DNA from: Cenococcum geophilum 1.58
Taxonomy: Eukaryota; Ascomycota; Dothideomycetes; Gloniales; Gloniaceae
Direction: 5' to 3'
NCBI GenBank assembly: GCA_001692895.1
Contig: KV748176.1
Coordinates: 4,183,092-4,247,091 of the forward strand
DNA length: 64,000 nt
Every line of letters starts with the position of its first letter. Within the stretch, counting starts at the first letter, position 1. The notes beneath the pieces are model-generated. The model was not told the DNA's origin, did not search any database, and saw only the letters and a list, made by a program, of their open reading frames with translations. Shown here piece by piece: positions 1-12,418 of this stretch. The position numbers and the translations under genes are program-made.

Positions 1-1020
1 AACCCCTACCTCCTATATACCCTATTAAACGGCCTTAGTATTATTAGACTCTAAATAGATAATACCCTCTTCTTAGCGGACTAGACTTTTATGGATACTA
101 AAGAGACTAAACTATAAGAAGCTAAGTTTTTAGTAAAGCCATAAGAGCAGTTAACTAAGTAGACTCCAATTAAGTTTAATAGAGGTTTAATTATATAAAA
201 GGGTAACTTAATTTAGCTAACCTAGGAATGCTAAGCTTAAAACCTAAGGCTTATTATAGTAAAGCCTATAGACCTTACTAGTTCCCATAAAGAGACCTAT
301 AAAACTATAAATATAAAGGACTAATACGTTGCATAGCGTGTAAGAGGCGCCTATATTGCTATAGTCTGTTAACCTAAATCTGCCTATAATTTATCCTTTA
401 CGGCCTAGGTAACAGATCTATAAAAAGAAAATATTAAGTAGCTTAATAAGCGTATTTAGCGGCAAATTAATAATGTAATAAGAGGATTTACTTTTATACT
501 ACTAGACCTAAATTCCCTTAGCGTACTAGTATTTACGGACGCCTCCTTTACTAATAATAGAGACCTATTATTATAAATTAGCTTTATAATTATACTTACG
601 GACTATAATTAGGACGTAAATATACTATATTAGTCTTTAATTAAATATAAATAAGTAACCCGCAGTATATTAGCTTCTAAACTATATATACTAGCTTATA
701 GCTTTAATATAGCAACCGCAATCAAATTAATAATCTAGAAGATTCTATAATTAGAGTAGTTACCCCTAGTTTTATACACCGATTTAAAGTCCCTTTATGA
801 CTACTTAGTCAAACTAGGTATAATATAAGAGAAGAGGCTTATAGTTAACCTAATGTGCTTATGCTAGGCCTATAAACGACGTAATATTACGGAGGTTAAA
901 TGGATTAGCGGCGAAGATAACCTAGTAGACGTTATAACTAAGGCAAAGCCGTGCCAAGCTCTTAAAACCCTAATTAATACAAATAAGCTTAATCTAAAGG
1001 TTATAGAATGGGTGGAATGA
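1..1020 (+). mobile_element. Ty1/Copia retrotransposon, 3' end of pol (RNase H), RIP-degraded
   Basis: Only the 3' part of a Copia-type polyprotein lies in the window. Positions 529-546 read V-F-T-D-A-S, the first catalytic Asp block of Copia RNase H. Near 928-951 the frame reads a T-K-A-K-P stretch typical of the Copia RNase H C-terminus, and coding ends near 1020. The frame is interrupted only by TAA/TAG/TGA stops that fit RIP of Gln, Trp or Arg codons. The C-terminal residues differ from those of elements A/B and D, so this is a third Copia family. The rest of the element lies left of the window and I could not fix its 3' LTR. Confidence 0.8.
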
Positions 1021-1461
1021 GACTAATGGAGCACTTACGGTTTATTTACGGCCCGTTAGAAGGCCGTACGGTTTATTTTACGGACTGTAAATAGGACTTA
1101 TGGCTAGCTTAAAGCACCATCTGGAAGGCAGCTTAGAAGGCACATTGGGAGGGATTTCCTATGTATTTCTTTAGTATTTTACGGTTCTAATAAGGCAATT
1201 ACGGAGGCTATATACAAGTGGGTCTATCTTTAAGTGCCGCTAGTATATAATTACAGCACCTGGTATACCAAACGCGTATCTACGCGTTTAGTGCACTAAC
1301 CACTTACTTATAACTAATTAGGGGGGAGGGCGCGTTAGTATATAGACTACGTAGTCTACCTTAATAGAATTGATAGTTACCATTATCCAAAAGAGCATAC
1401 GATACTATACGTATTTCGTGCCCCTGGATATGACTTACTTGTATTATTAAGTTAATATAAA
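1021..1461. other. AT-rich non-coding stretch, probable 3' end or LTR of the preceding element
   Basis: No coding region is visible. A purine-rich tract at about 1319-1334 (aggggggagggcgcg) resembles the polypurine tract that precedes a 3' LTR, but no second LTR copy is present to prove it. Confidence 0.4.
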
Positions 1462-2278
1462 CACTTATATTAGTAGCTAGCTGCCAGCGACGTTGTTAGC
1501 GACGCTAACTATTAGCCACATTATTTAGAAATTGACTATTGAACTCGGCTATTATCTAGCGTTAATTTAATATTGTTACCTTAGATAGAAGATTTTTTAA
1601 TCACTTATTATAAGCTTATTGATAAAGAAAAGCTACTTGACCTAGTGTCCGTTAACTCTTAAATATACTCCATTAATTATCTCGGGCTTTGGATAATATA
1701 ACCGTGTTGCGACGATTAGTTTGCCATATACCAACTTCCCATCCAGCCCTGCGTAAACGGCTAGATAATAATCTTTTAGAAATTCGTCTAGGAAGGAGTA
1801 GTTGATAAGGAAGTTGGCACCTAACTGGGCTTCGATGTATTTAGTGATTCTCTTAAAGCAAAAAATGATTAATTATGCGATTACCCTTAGCCTACCCTTT
1901 CTCTTGGAAAGCCAGGTCATTACCCGCCTAGCTGCTTCCCCTAGCCCCTCCACCGCACTATTAATCCGTCTGACTATTCGCTCCTCTGTTACAATTCTAT
2001 TGCCGTTAATATTAAGACAAAGTCTCCTAATAGCGGTAAGGAAGCTAGCGAAGTCTAGCTCTTTATATGGGTAATGGCATACCTCAATCACCTGCGGATT
2101 CTAGCCTAGGATCTGGTTCCTATTACTTTTCCGCTTATCTTGATTTTAGATAAACATTAAAAGCTCTTGTTTACTCGCGATCTAGAAGGGGAAATTCATA
2201 TTATTAATATTGTGCAGTATGCCAATAGTTAGCGTTATTGGCAGCATTATTAGTAGCTAGCTGTTAATATAAACAGTT
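1462..2278 (-). mobile_element. Unclassified DNA transposon with about 55-bp terminal inverted repeats
   Basis: The left end (1462-1518) and the reverse complement of the right end (about 2220-2275) align over more than 50 bp, with nearly all differences being C/T or G/A transitions, as expected for RIP. Near-identical 12-bp sequences (agttaatataaa at 1450-1461, agttaatataga at 2279-2290) flank it and may be a target-site duplication of about 9-12 bp, a size used by Mutator-like elements. It carries one degraded reading frame on the minus strand. Confidence 0.6.
1642..2160 (-). pseudogene. Degraded reading frame inside the inverted-repeat transposon, function unknown
   Basis: One minus-strand frame runs for roughly 180 codons with only a few in-frame TAA/TAG codons. 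The uninterrupted core is 2091-1873; the frame continues past the TAA at 1873-1875 to a TAG at 1644-1642. The core is rich in Arg, Leu and Ile and contains an amphipathic stretch followed by a lysine/arginine-rich patch. I do not recognise it as a known transposase family. Its position between terminal inverted repeats suggests it is an element-encoded protein or its fragment. Confidence 0.4.
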
Positions 2279-2454
2279 AGTTAATATAGATTTATATAGC
2301 GCACTAATAATTTATTACTTAAGTAGTAAAAAAAGATTAATTTAGTGGTGTTTTAAAGCTTTTAGTAAAAATTAAAAACTTTAAAATTTTAACTAAAATT
2401 TAGTTAAAAAACCCTAAGATATTTATATTAAATTATATAATTTTCTTTAAATTC

Positions 2455-2627
2455 TGTTGGTGTCACAGGGTAACTCACCAATGCTACTTAAGTAGACATA
2501 GTGAATGTTAGTTATAAAGCTTATTATTAAAAATCAGGGGGTAGGTAAAAAACCTAAGGTTCCTCACTACGCTAGTGCCGCGGCGACACGTAACGACATA
2601 TAACGACCGCTTACCTCATTCCCGACA
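2455..2627 (-). repeat. 3' LTR of element A
   Basis: This 173-bp repeat starts TGTTGG and ends CGACA, giving TG..CA termini. Relative to the other three LTRs of the family, its E-box pair (CACGTG twice) is destroyed by transitions. Confidence 0.9.
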
Positions 2628-5600
2628 CTAATAACTCTTCTTTTATAGTTGCCATCTATATACACTTATAGATTGCTACTATATAAAGATACAAAGCTAA
2701 AGAGAAGAAGAAGAAGAAATAAAGGGGAAAGGGTAGCGTAGGTATCTATACGGGTTCGTATAAAGATATTAGTTCCGCTTACCGCTCTTAGCCAAGCTAA
2801 TAGCGATTTTCTATTCCGGGGATAGAAAATCCTAATTAGCCAGCTTAATAAATAGCGTTGGCAAAATCCCACACCGCCACCCGAATTAATTAGGTGTGGC
2901 GCTCTTAGCAAGAATCTAACTAATTAAATAACTTTAACTAGTAGTTAAAGTTCTATAAAATCTTAACTTTTTTAAATTTCCCTCTTAATCTAACCTTTAA
3001 CTTATATATATAGAGTATTTATATTAATAAACGTCTCTAGTGCCTTATTTGGGTTTACCTTTGTTATTATATCTACTAGGTTATCTTAGCTATTAATTTA
3101 TTAGATTTTAAAGAGTTTTTAATACTTATAGGACTGCTAAAGTGCTATAATATTAATTATAAGGCGCTTCTCCTTTATAGTACTAAGCTTAACTAAATAC
3201 TTATAAAGGGAATATAAGTTGGTATATATAATTATAGGAATAGTGGGAAGTTTAAGTTAATCTATAATTATCTTAAGGGTAGTTCTAATTGTAATTGCTA
3301 TATTAATACCACTAACTATTCTATATATCTCTAACGCTAAAATACTTTAAGTAACGCGCTTATTTTTAGTTAAGCTCTAATAAATAAGATTACCGTAAAT
3401 TATAAAGTTATTCTCTTTAGTAGATTTATTTGCGATAATAGTCTTATATCCTAGCTAAAAGCTAAAATCTTTATTATTTATAAATAATCTATTAATAAAC
3501 ACAAAGAGCTTAGTAGTGGGAAGATTAATAGATATATAGAGTAGTCCTTAATCGAGATGGTTTATTTGCCAGGAAAGACGCTTATTTAGGTTAAAAATAT
3601 TATCCTTAATTAGTTCCTAGTATTAGGCAGCAATAAAGAGATTAAAAAAAGCCTTAGGTTAATAAATAGAAGTAATATAAGCTCTATAAGCGCGTTGCTC
3701 CATATATCCTTACTTTAGAGAATTAATATTAACAACGTTAATCTTCTTACCTTAACCCTTCTAGTATAAAGTAATGGAATCCTTATTTAGGGAAAGGATG
3801 CATCTATTAAAGAGTAATAGTGTTATTAAATTAAGTCTTTCCTTTAGCTTTGCTATAAGGTTTACCTTTACTAGCTTATCCTCTTTAAGGGCTAAGAATT
3901 AGTCGTCTCCTAAAATAATTATATTGTTAGTTTATATGCCAACAATTCTAAATAGAGTTCCTATAATTATAATAAGGAAATAGGGATTAAACGTAAAAGT
4001 AGTTATTAAAAGCTTCTCTTTATAGTGCTTACTATAAGTAGTCTACTAATAGGTTCCTGCCTTTACAATTCCGTATAATAGCTTAAGGACAACCATAATT
4101 ATATCTTTAGGATATTAGTGGCGAATTTACTCTAGAAGATATGCTAATATTAAGCGCTAAAGGTACATCTCTAATTAGGTATAGGCTTAAGTAATATCTC
4201 GCAAATAAACTACCATTCTACTTTTTATTAAGGAGGGAGCTAGCGTAATAATAACTTACTAACTAGCTCGTTAAATCGTAGGAGATTACATAAGGATTAC
4301 CTTCTTATTATTATTGTTATAACCTTAGATAACAAGCCTTAATTTCTTAAATAGGGCGTCAGTAGCTTTGCCCTTAATCTCGTTAACTATTCTTAACTTA
4401 AAGATACGAACTCTATTAAACTTAGTAGGGTTATATTTCTTAAATTTAAAGACTCCTCTTATAATAAGACCGTCGATCTCCTATTTGTTAGATACTTAAA
4501 AAGGAGCTCCTAGAGTTATAATACGGCCTTCTTTTTAGAGCTGTTTTATAAGCTTAAAGTTATCCTTCTCTTTAGCTGTTATAAAAGCCATTAATAACTC
4601 GTCTCTACTCTTAATAGCGGTAATAAATTGCTTTTTAAAATCTATAAGATATTAGCAATTCCGTAATCCCTTTAGGCGACCTCTACCGCATCATAGTTGC
4701 GGCACGTCTACTACAATTATATTAGAATCGTTGTTGCCTTTTAGAGCACGTTAATTATAATTCTCCTTTAGGGTATCCTCTAGGGCATCCTATAAAGGCT
4801 CGGAGCTATTATTCTTATAGTAGGGCTTAATAACAGTTAAGCGGAATTAAGTAGGTCTATAGGGCATCCTATAAAGTCTAGGTTTAACTATTAATTATAA
4901 TAAGTTTATATAGGCCTAACTATCCTCCCTTTTTACGCTATACGCGTACCTTAGATTGGAGCGGTAGATTAAGCGTAGTTAAGGTATTTAGGCCATTTCT
5001 TATTCCTAGTGCGTTATTAACCTAGCGCGTGGCGTAGAGACGTTACACCTTCTTTATTGCTTTGCGGATAGCCTTAGCTCGTTATATAATAAAGGGAGAT
5101 AGTAAAGAATTATTAGTTATTTAAGGGTAGGCGCTAAAGACTAGTAACGTAGGTATAAGCCTATCTAGACTAGCGGAATTGTTAATAGCCTTAATAGCTA
5201 TCTATAAGATAAGCTCTTTACTAGCGTCCTCTAGTTCCAAAGAAATAATCTTATATACTTGGCGTAATAGCGTATAGTATTGTTCTACTTTTCTAACGCT
5301 ATTATATGCCTTAATAGGGACTTCCTTAACCTTAATTTCTATTGCCTTTGCCTATTACCGAAACTCTATAGATAAGAAGTTCCTTCCTATGTTATAAATA
5401 ATTTAATTAGGGGGTCCTAGGTAGACATTAATCTAGCATAATTAGAGAGTATCCTATACGTTCCTAGCTAACATATCCTTTAGGAAGCGTACGGCTTAGA
5501 AAAATATTAAGAAGTTAATAACTTAGAGTACTAGCTTACCGCTAAGATATATAATATTAATAATAATATAGAAGTTAAAGTTATAGTTATCTTTATGGGT

Positions 5601-5974
5601 AAACTTAAATCGGCTAGGGGACTTCTAGTTTATTTAGTAGTAATAGTAGTACTTTATAAGATGCTTAATTATCTTAACCTTAATTTTATAACCTGCTTAC
5701 TAAAGAACCCTAAGTAGTTAGTGAATGGATAGGTGGCTAAAACAATAGTATAGTTAACGTAGCTCTAACTTAGTTAAGTGGCTCTAAGCAATACTCCTTT
5801 CTAGCTATTAAAGGAGCAACTAAGGGTGACCCCACTTGCGTATAATGGGCACCCGATTATCTCCCTAAATAAGTATATTCTTAAGGTTATCGAGCTTAAC
5901 GCCTAATTTATCTATATCTTAAATACAGAATAAAAATGGGGTGTTCGCGGGAATAACGTGGAAAATAATATATC

Positions 5975-6150
5975 TGTCTATATGAGTAGAGGTTACGTAG
6001 TCATGTCTCTGATTAGTTATCCTTACGGTGACTCATTAGCCCCCTATTTAGGCACCGCGATCCTTACGATCCTCTGTGAAAGACACGAATGAATTAAAGA
6101 ACCTGTTACCTTATATTGCAATTGCAGTACCCCCCCGGGTAATACCGACA
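5975..6150 (+). repeat. 5' LTR of element C
   Basis: It begins TGTC and ends CCGACA. Compared with the 3' copy it lacks about 10 bp near the start, which may be a small deletion. Confidence 0.88.
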
Positions 6151-6190
6151 CTAATTAGTAGATATTATAGATTAGCCAGGTGTTATTACA

Positions 6191-6571
6191 AAGAGAGGCA
6201 CCACGCAATCACTCCTACCAAGGCCCGTCAACCACGTTGTGTTTACTAAGGAGAACTCTTCCTATATAGGCCCTAGGAACTTAAAGAACCGACTTCTTTA
6301 AGGCTTTATTTGGTTCGCGTCCATTACGCAAATTAACCCTGTATAATCTCTTCACTAAGTGCCAGTACCCCCAATACCCAAGAAAGACACCACGTGATCG
6401 CTCCTATTAAGGCCCGTTAATCTTATCGCGTTTACTAAGGAGAACCCTTCCTACTAAGGCCCTAGGAACTTAAGAACCGACTCCTACTAAGGCTTCGTTC
6501 GGTTCGCGTCTACTATATAAAATTAATACCTAGTATAACCTCTTTACTAAGCGCCAGTACCCCCTAATACC
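6191..6571 (+). repeat. Tandem duplication of about 190 bp in the element C leader
   Basis: Two imperfect copies, 6191-6379 and 6380-6571, share blocks such as tttactaaggagaac and ggccctaggaactta. They lie between the 5' LTR and the gag start, where a packaging or dimerisation signal would be expected. Differences are mostly transitions. Confidence 0.85.
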
Positions 6572-6628
6572 TATTAACTGCTTAATATGTAAGACTACGA
6601 CCTACACCACGATTTACGCTAGTTAATT

Positions 6629-8695
6629 ATGTCTAATATAGGAACCTAACGTCTAAACTGGAGTAATAGAATTATCTTAACCAATGAGACTACCGTAGAA
6701 GACATTACCAACTATATTAACTTTAAAATCAATAAGTACACTAAATATAACTTTAAAGACAAAAGCCTATAGGAATTATACTAAGAGGACTTTAATAATT
6801 TTAAGGTATAGACATTTAAAGACGCTAATAGGCCTGCACTTATGGGACTTAAATAACTACTCCGACGCAACGGAGTATAGGTCTTTAATAAGAAGAGTAA
6901 GTTAGTACTACAAATACTATATAATGTCGCCTATAAAGATAACCCTACGGAATGGTTAGATGCAGAAATTAAGCTATATATTAACAATAAAGGACGCTTT
7001 AATTTGTATATTATTAACCGCCGTCTTAAATCACGTTTATTAACTCCCTTAACGGCACCTACCCCGACCCCAGCTGTCTTGAATGACCTCCCTACGGCTA
7101 AGCCTCCCTCACCTACAAACGTCACGGCTCCCCCTATAGACGTCACGGCCCCCTCTACGAACGTCACGGCTCCCCCTATAAACATCACAGCTCCTTCTAT
7201 AGAAGCTAAAGCTACTACCTATGGCAGAGACTTAGTAACCTTAGTAAAGATATATACGGAGGAAAGCAAGTATAGCGGAGAGGATAATAACTTTAACCGC
7301 AAGCTTACGATTTTCAATAACCTTTATAATAGGGTTAATATACCATAAGAGGCAAAGATTAAAGGCTTTCCGACAATGCTATAGGGTATTACTCTTAACT
7401 TTTACTATAAGAATAAGGCAACCTATACCACCTTTAATAGCATCTATAATACCGTACGCAACCACTTTAAAGGACTAGAATATAAGCGTGGAATCTTGGT
7501 AAAATGGAACGCTATAACCTTAAAGACCGTAATAATAAAAAATGAAGGCAAGTCTACAGGGGACTGCCTACAGCTACTGCTTAACGACCTCCGTCATTTA
7601 TAGTATGGTCTTAACGCTAACCTCCGTAACGATGACTTCCTACATAATAAGCTTATTATCGCTTGTTAAGACGTCACTGCTTACTAGGCAGCTTACTCCA
7701 ACCCGCCTACTACACTTACTGGCCTTATAAACAGCCTACGATCGTTAATTGTTACTTATGAGAAGATTAATGGTACTATAGGACAACCCGCTAATATGTT
7801 CTTATAGCCTACAGAACAGCCTACAAATATATTCTTTACTAACCGTCGCTACCACCGACTAACGTCTCGACTAAGTTCATTAAATAATCGTTATAGCAAT
7901 AATGCTAGGACGTGCTTCATATATAAGAAAGGAGACTATTAGTTAACTAGGTACACTAAAGAAGAACGTAATAAAGCAAGAGAAAAATTTAAAAGACGTG
8001 TCCACCAGTACCTCGCGGACAATAATATTAATAACGACTTTAATAAGGATATAACGGCTATGGCATTTAATACATTAACCCTAACTGCAGTTCCTACTAG
8101 CGGTAACTTCTTTTATGACGACTATGGTATTAAGCACTTTATAACCTTAAACGGACCAATACTAATCAAAACGGCTAAGAATATAGTCACGTCTATAAAC
8201 AATGATGCCTTTACCTATAGCCTTACGGGTAGCATAGAGCCTAGTGGTATAGACCCTAGTAGTACGGAACCTAGTACAGTAAGGCGCGGTGATATTGATA
8301 ATAAGAGTAGCAACGATAAGGGCAAGAGCGCTACCTACCTCTACGACAATAACCCTCCCGACCTTACCGTTGATATCGACTTCCTTAACTGTTATTTTGA
8401 CGACAACGGATAGGACTTAGCCCTTCTACCTACTTCCCCTATAGTCTGTGACAACTTTTATACCTTCTAAAGCCGCCACACCTTCGGTTCTAACTTTAAC
8501 TACGCTCTATTATAGGACACCTCAGTAACACCTTGTACGCGCCTACCTGTCTCTACCGCAATATCCGAATGTTCACGATATCCGTAATATTCGCAATATC
8601 CGTAGCGATATCCGCAATACCCGTAACAATATCCGCAACGTCTGCAATATCCGTAATATTCGCAATACCCGAGACATTCGCGATTACTGCCCTGA
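6629..8695 (+). pseudogene. gag-like polyprotein of element C, 688 codons, RIP stops only
   Basis: A single frame runs from ATG at 6629 to TGA at 8693-8695 without any frameshift; all internal stops are TAA or TAG. The N-terminal part is Lys/Asn-rich, then comes a Pro/Thr-rich stretch with tandem T-A-P-P/T-A-P-S units (about 7090-7200). A conserved gag core follows, then a damaged zinc knuckle near 7910-7970 in which later Cys/His positions read Tyr. The C-terminus (8560-8690) is a Tyr/Pro/Gln-type short-repeat tail. No pol follows. Stops make it non-functional. Confidence 0.82.
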
Positions 8696-8755
8696 GCACC
8701 TGTTGACCTATATACTTCTCCTTTATACCTTCTTACCTTCTTTCCTTTTTATAAA

Positions 8756-8940
8756 TGTCACTAGTATCTATACGAGTAGAGGTTACGTGGTCATATCTCT
8801 AATTAGTCATCCTTACAGTAACTCATCAGCCCCCTATTTAGGCACCGCGATCCTTACAATCCTCTGCGAAAGACACAAATGAATCAAAGAACCTATTACC
8901 TTATATTGCAATTGTAGTACCCCCCTAGGTAATACCGACA
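8756..8940 (+). repeat. 3' LTR of element C
   Basis: It matches 5975-6150 in direct orientation, starts TGTCACTAG, ends CCGACA, and is followed immediately by the target-site duplication ATATC. Confidence 0.9.
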
Positions 8941-11394
8941 ATATCCTAACGGGGTTTAGACCTTAATTATGCTAAGAGAGATCATAGTACCCTTACTAAA
9001 GCGAATTATATATTGGCCTGCCGTTAATTAGTTAATCTAAATAGAGCTATTAAGCTGCTAAAGAGCTTATACTTATGGTTCTCCTACTATAGATACTCCT
9101 GCGGCTCTAGTATCTGGTATAATACTATAGAAGACGTTCGCTAAGTATCTGTCGTTAAATAAGAACGCGGAACTCTCCCTTAGCTTATTAAAGATATCTA
9201 ACTTTATAACAGAATAAAGCGTAGATTAGTCGTTAAGAATACTAACAGTTTATATACTATCTACCTTACTAAACTTGGTAAAGTATTGGTTGGAAGGGTA
9301 ATCCTTAATTTCCATATCTATAAGGAGTTGTTTAGCCTTATTAACCTTACCCTTAAGATCTTCTACACCTTTATATTAAACTAGGAAGCTTTAGAAGTAA
9401 GCCGTAGTAACCTTATAGTTTCTAACGTTTCTTGCACTCTAGCAAAACTTATTATATACCTCTTTTCGTCTATTAAGAGGGTGCCTAGTTAACTAGTAAT
9501 TTGGCTTCTTATAAACGTAATACTTCTTTTAGCGATTACTTCAAAATAAACCTCCATAAGGACCTCTATGATTACCTTATAGTCAGCATTAATTATACCC
9601 TTTACCGTATCCCCTACCACGATATATTCAATTAGTCTAGTTATAGTTATATTAATTATCTAGGTCAATTAAAATAGGTTAGGGTTAGGCATTAAATTAC
9701 TACACTTCTTAAGAATATAGAGCGGTGCTAATAGAGGATCTTAATTAAGCATACACTCCTTCGTAAGTATTTACAGGATTAAAGAGAGCAAGGTTATATT
9801 CTTTAACCCCTTAGCATACGCTAATAACTTAATTGCATAGGCTAAAGTCCTCTTAATATGATTTGGATAAACTACGCTAAATTATCTAAAGTCAATTAAA
9901 GAGCTTTTAAAGACAATCGAGCCGAGAAATACCTAGGTTTATAGCAATAATCCTTAAAAAGGTAGTCTTTCTTTATTCCAATATATACTATTACTTATTC
10001 TCTTCTATTTTAAAGTGGTATCTTAACTCATATATTATACGGTTAAAATTATACCCTTTTCCTACTAAACGATCATAGTAGAAGGTGCTGGCGCGGCCTT
10101 TAAGCATGATAGAATAGGCGTTGTAATATTAGTCAGGTTCTAGTCCTACCTTCTAGTAATAATCGTAGAAGATACGTAGCTTTAAATTAAGGATATTATA
10201 TAGCTCCCTACTAAACTTCTTTTCCTGGTCTAAATAGAGCTTCGTAAGATCTATAAGCAACTTTAAGATACCTCTAAGTGGCGCTAGGTTAAGTTAAGAT
10301 TGCATTAGAGATTAAGGAGGTAGGGATTACATTATAGGCTGCAGTAGGGACGTAGAGCTCAATAGAATAGAGTATGGTACTTAATCTTACTGTAGGAGAG
10401 TTTAAAGGTTATTAAGTCGCGAAGTAGGGGGTTCTAGAGCAATAGAACTAGAGCACGTCTCTAGTAGCGTATTGCTTAGATTCTATTATAAGTTAAGCTT
10501 CTTTATAGTGCGTAGTTAGTGCTTAATCTCTTATAGAGTCTATTTATATTCTTCTTTTACTTTAATAACATGCTCCTAAATATTATCTCTAATACCTCCC
10601 CCATCTATAGGGACAAATACTCTATACTCCTAAAGGAAGTTACGGAAGTCCTATATAAGATCCTTATATATAGGAACCTATATTTCCTTTATCTATTTAA
10701 CAAAATCCTCCTTTATATAATACTATAGCATAGTGTTATCGTATTCGCTATCTTTATAGTGTGCCATATAGTATAATAAGAATCTATTTAGCTCCTTTTA
10801 CTTAGCAGTTATAAAGTCGGTTATAGGTCTATCCTATATCTCCAGGTTAATATCTTTCTTATACTTCTTTAGATAGGTCAACGCCATAATAACAGTTATT
10901 TAATATGTAGAGAGTGTTAAGAATATAGGGATAGCGTACTAGTAGAACTTTAATAGTCTGGCAAAGCTAAAATTATTATAAGGTAAGGGCGCGCTAATAC
11001 TGCCTTAGATGCTAACAGAGGAGTATAAGGGCTAGAGAGCGCGTTATTAACGTGATTTTAATATGGCAGGGCCGCTAGGAATATAGCAGAGTATTAAAAG
11101 TGTTATTTTTAACGCGTTTCGGACGTTAACTTAGGACCTTAGGTTTAGTAACACTTCTAACCTAAAGTACTTAACTAAATCTTTGTAAACGTGGTTGTTC
11201 TATATAATAGACGCAACTTAGTATCTCCTAGTACTTAGTAACACTTCTATTACCAGTTTTCCGCAAGTCTAAGGTAGTATAGTATTGCCGGGATCTATTT
11301 TATATAAGCGTATATAGCACCCCTATATAAGACTATCTCTTCTATTAAAAACCTTACTGTTCTATAGTTAACTATATATTTAACCACTAATCAG

Positions 11395-11567
11395 TATTAA
11401 TATTATAGGGTAACTTACTAATATTACTTAAGTAGATATAGTAAATGTTGGTTATAAAGCTTATTGTTAAGAATTAAGGGGTGGGTAAGGAACCTAAGGT
11501 TCCTCACCACGCTAGTGCCGCGGCGACACGTGACGACACGTGACGACCGCTTGCCTCATTCCCGACA
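11395..11567 (-). repeat. 5' LTR of element A
   Basis: This is the 173-bp partner of 2455-2627. One end is heavily RIP-mutated (tattaatattat versus TGTTAGTGTTAC), while the CpG-rich core with two CACGTG sites is intact. Confidence 0.9.
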
Positions 11568-11833
11568 AATTCCCTATTATGTCTTATATATGCATTTTAT
11601 CTACTAAATATTAATTTTTATTATTATAAAAAAATATAATATATTTTATATTTTACCCATTAGCAATAAAATAAAGCTTTTTCTTTTACTTTATTATTTA
11701 ATTTAAAAACTAGTTATATTATAATTAATGGTACAAATTATATTATTAGTTATTTAAAATTAAAATATAATATTATATTAAACCCAAAAAGCCATAGTAA
11801 TACTCTATGTCAATTAGCCACCTTAGGCCTAAT

Positions 11834-11852
11834 TATTAGTATGCTTTAATAA
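11834..11852 (-). repeat. Outer 19 bp of the 3' LTR of element D
   Basis: It matches the start of the right LTR (TGTTGGTATGCTTTAATAA) with RIP transitions. Element B inserts directly after it. Confidence 0.85.
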
Positions 11853-12026
11853 TGTCGGGAATAAGGCAAGCGGTCGTCACGTGTCGTCACGTGTCGCCGC
11901 GGCACTAGCGTGGTAAGGAACCTTAGGTTCCTTACCTACCCCCTAATTCTAAACAACAAGCTTTATTAACCAATATTTACTATATCTACTTGAGTAGCAT
12001 TAGTGAGTTACCCTATAATACTAACA
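11853..12026 (+). repeat. 5' LTR of element B
   Basis: It begins TGTCGGGA and ends ACTAACA, and holds two CACGTG hexamers 10 bp apart at 11878-11883 and 11888-11893. It is followed by ctaattagtag, the motif also found after the 5' LTRs of C and D. Confidence 0.92.
11878..11893. promoter_or_regulatory. Paired CACGTG E-boxes in the LTR of the A/B family
   Basis: Two CACGTG hexamers sit 10 bp apart (about one helical turn) inside a CpG-rich LTR core. CACGTG is the site of bHLH regulators such as Cbf1 and Pho4 in fungi. The pair is intact in three of the four LTRs of this family. A role in element transcription is inference. Confidence 0.4.
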
Positions 12027-12418
12027 CTAATTAGTAGTTAAATATACAGTTAACTATAGAGCAGCTAGGTTATTAATAGAAGAGATAATCTCGTATAGGG
12101 GTGCTATATACGCTTATATAGAATAGATCCCGGCGATACTATACTACCTTAAACTTACAGAAAACTAGTAATAGAAGTGTCACTAAGTACTAGGAGATAC
12201 CAAGTTGCGTCCATCACGTAGAACAATCACGTTTACGAAGATTTGGTTAAGTACTTTAGGTTAGAAGTATTACTAAACCTAAGGTCCTAAGTTAACGTCC
12301 AAAACGCGTCAAACAACATCTTAAATTGCCTACCTTTGGACAGCAAACCTACGAGATCCTATAAAACCGAAAATCCTGCCTACCTTTAACGTATAACACC
12401 TTGTTAATTCTACCTACT

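Larger units (their letters stand above)
5975..8940 (+). mobile_element. Element C: non-autonomous gag-only LTR element nested in A
   Basis: LTRs at 5975-6150 (176 bp) and 8756-8940 (185 bp) bracket a 2.6-kb interior. The flanking direct repeat is ATATC (5970-5974 and 8941-8945), and element B shows the matching empty site near 14410-14440. The interior has a leader with a tandem duplication, then one long gag-like frame. No protease, integrase or reverse transcriptase motif is seen, so mobility would have needed proteins supplied in trans. Confidence 0.92.
2972..10887 (-). pseudogene. gag-pol of element A, interrupted by element C and by RIP stops
   Basis: The start ATG is at 10887-10885 and the likely ancestral stop is at 2974-2972, by alignment with element B. 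RNase H lies near 3000-3300, reverse transcriptase near 3900-4700 and integrase near 5000-5850; the protease region is split by element C at 5975, and gag occupies about 9000-10887. After removing the 2971-bp insertion the frame length is not a multiple of three, so at least one small indel has been added to the many TAA/TAG stops. No functional product is possible. Confidence 0.85.
2455..11567 (-). mobile_element. Copia element A, complete with LTRs and target-site duplication, RIP-inactivated
   Basis: Two 173-bp LTRs (2455-2627 and 11395-11567) are in the same orientation and flanked by the direct repeat AATTC (2450-2454 and 11568-11572). Coding runs on the minus strand in the order gag, protease, integrase, reverse transcriptase, RNase H, the Copia order. 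Without the nested element C and its duplicated 5 bp the element is about 6.1 kb, matching element B. It is the inverted relative of B; for instance, the region just inside its left LTR (2628-2960) is the reverse complement of 17430-17769 with transition differences. Confidence 0.93.
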
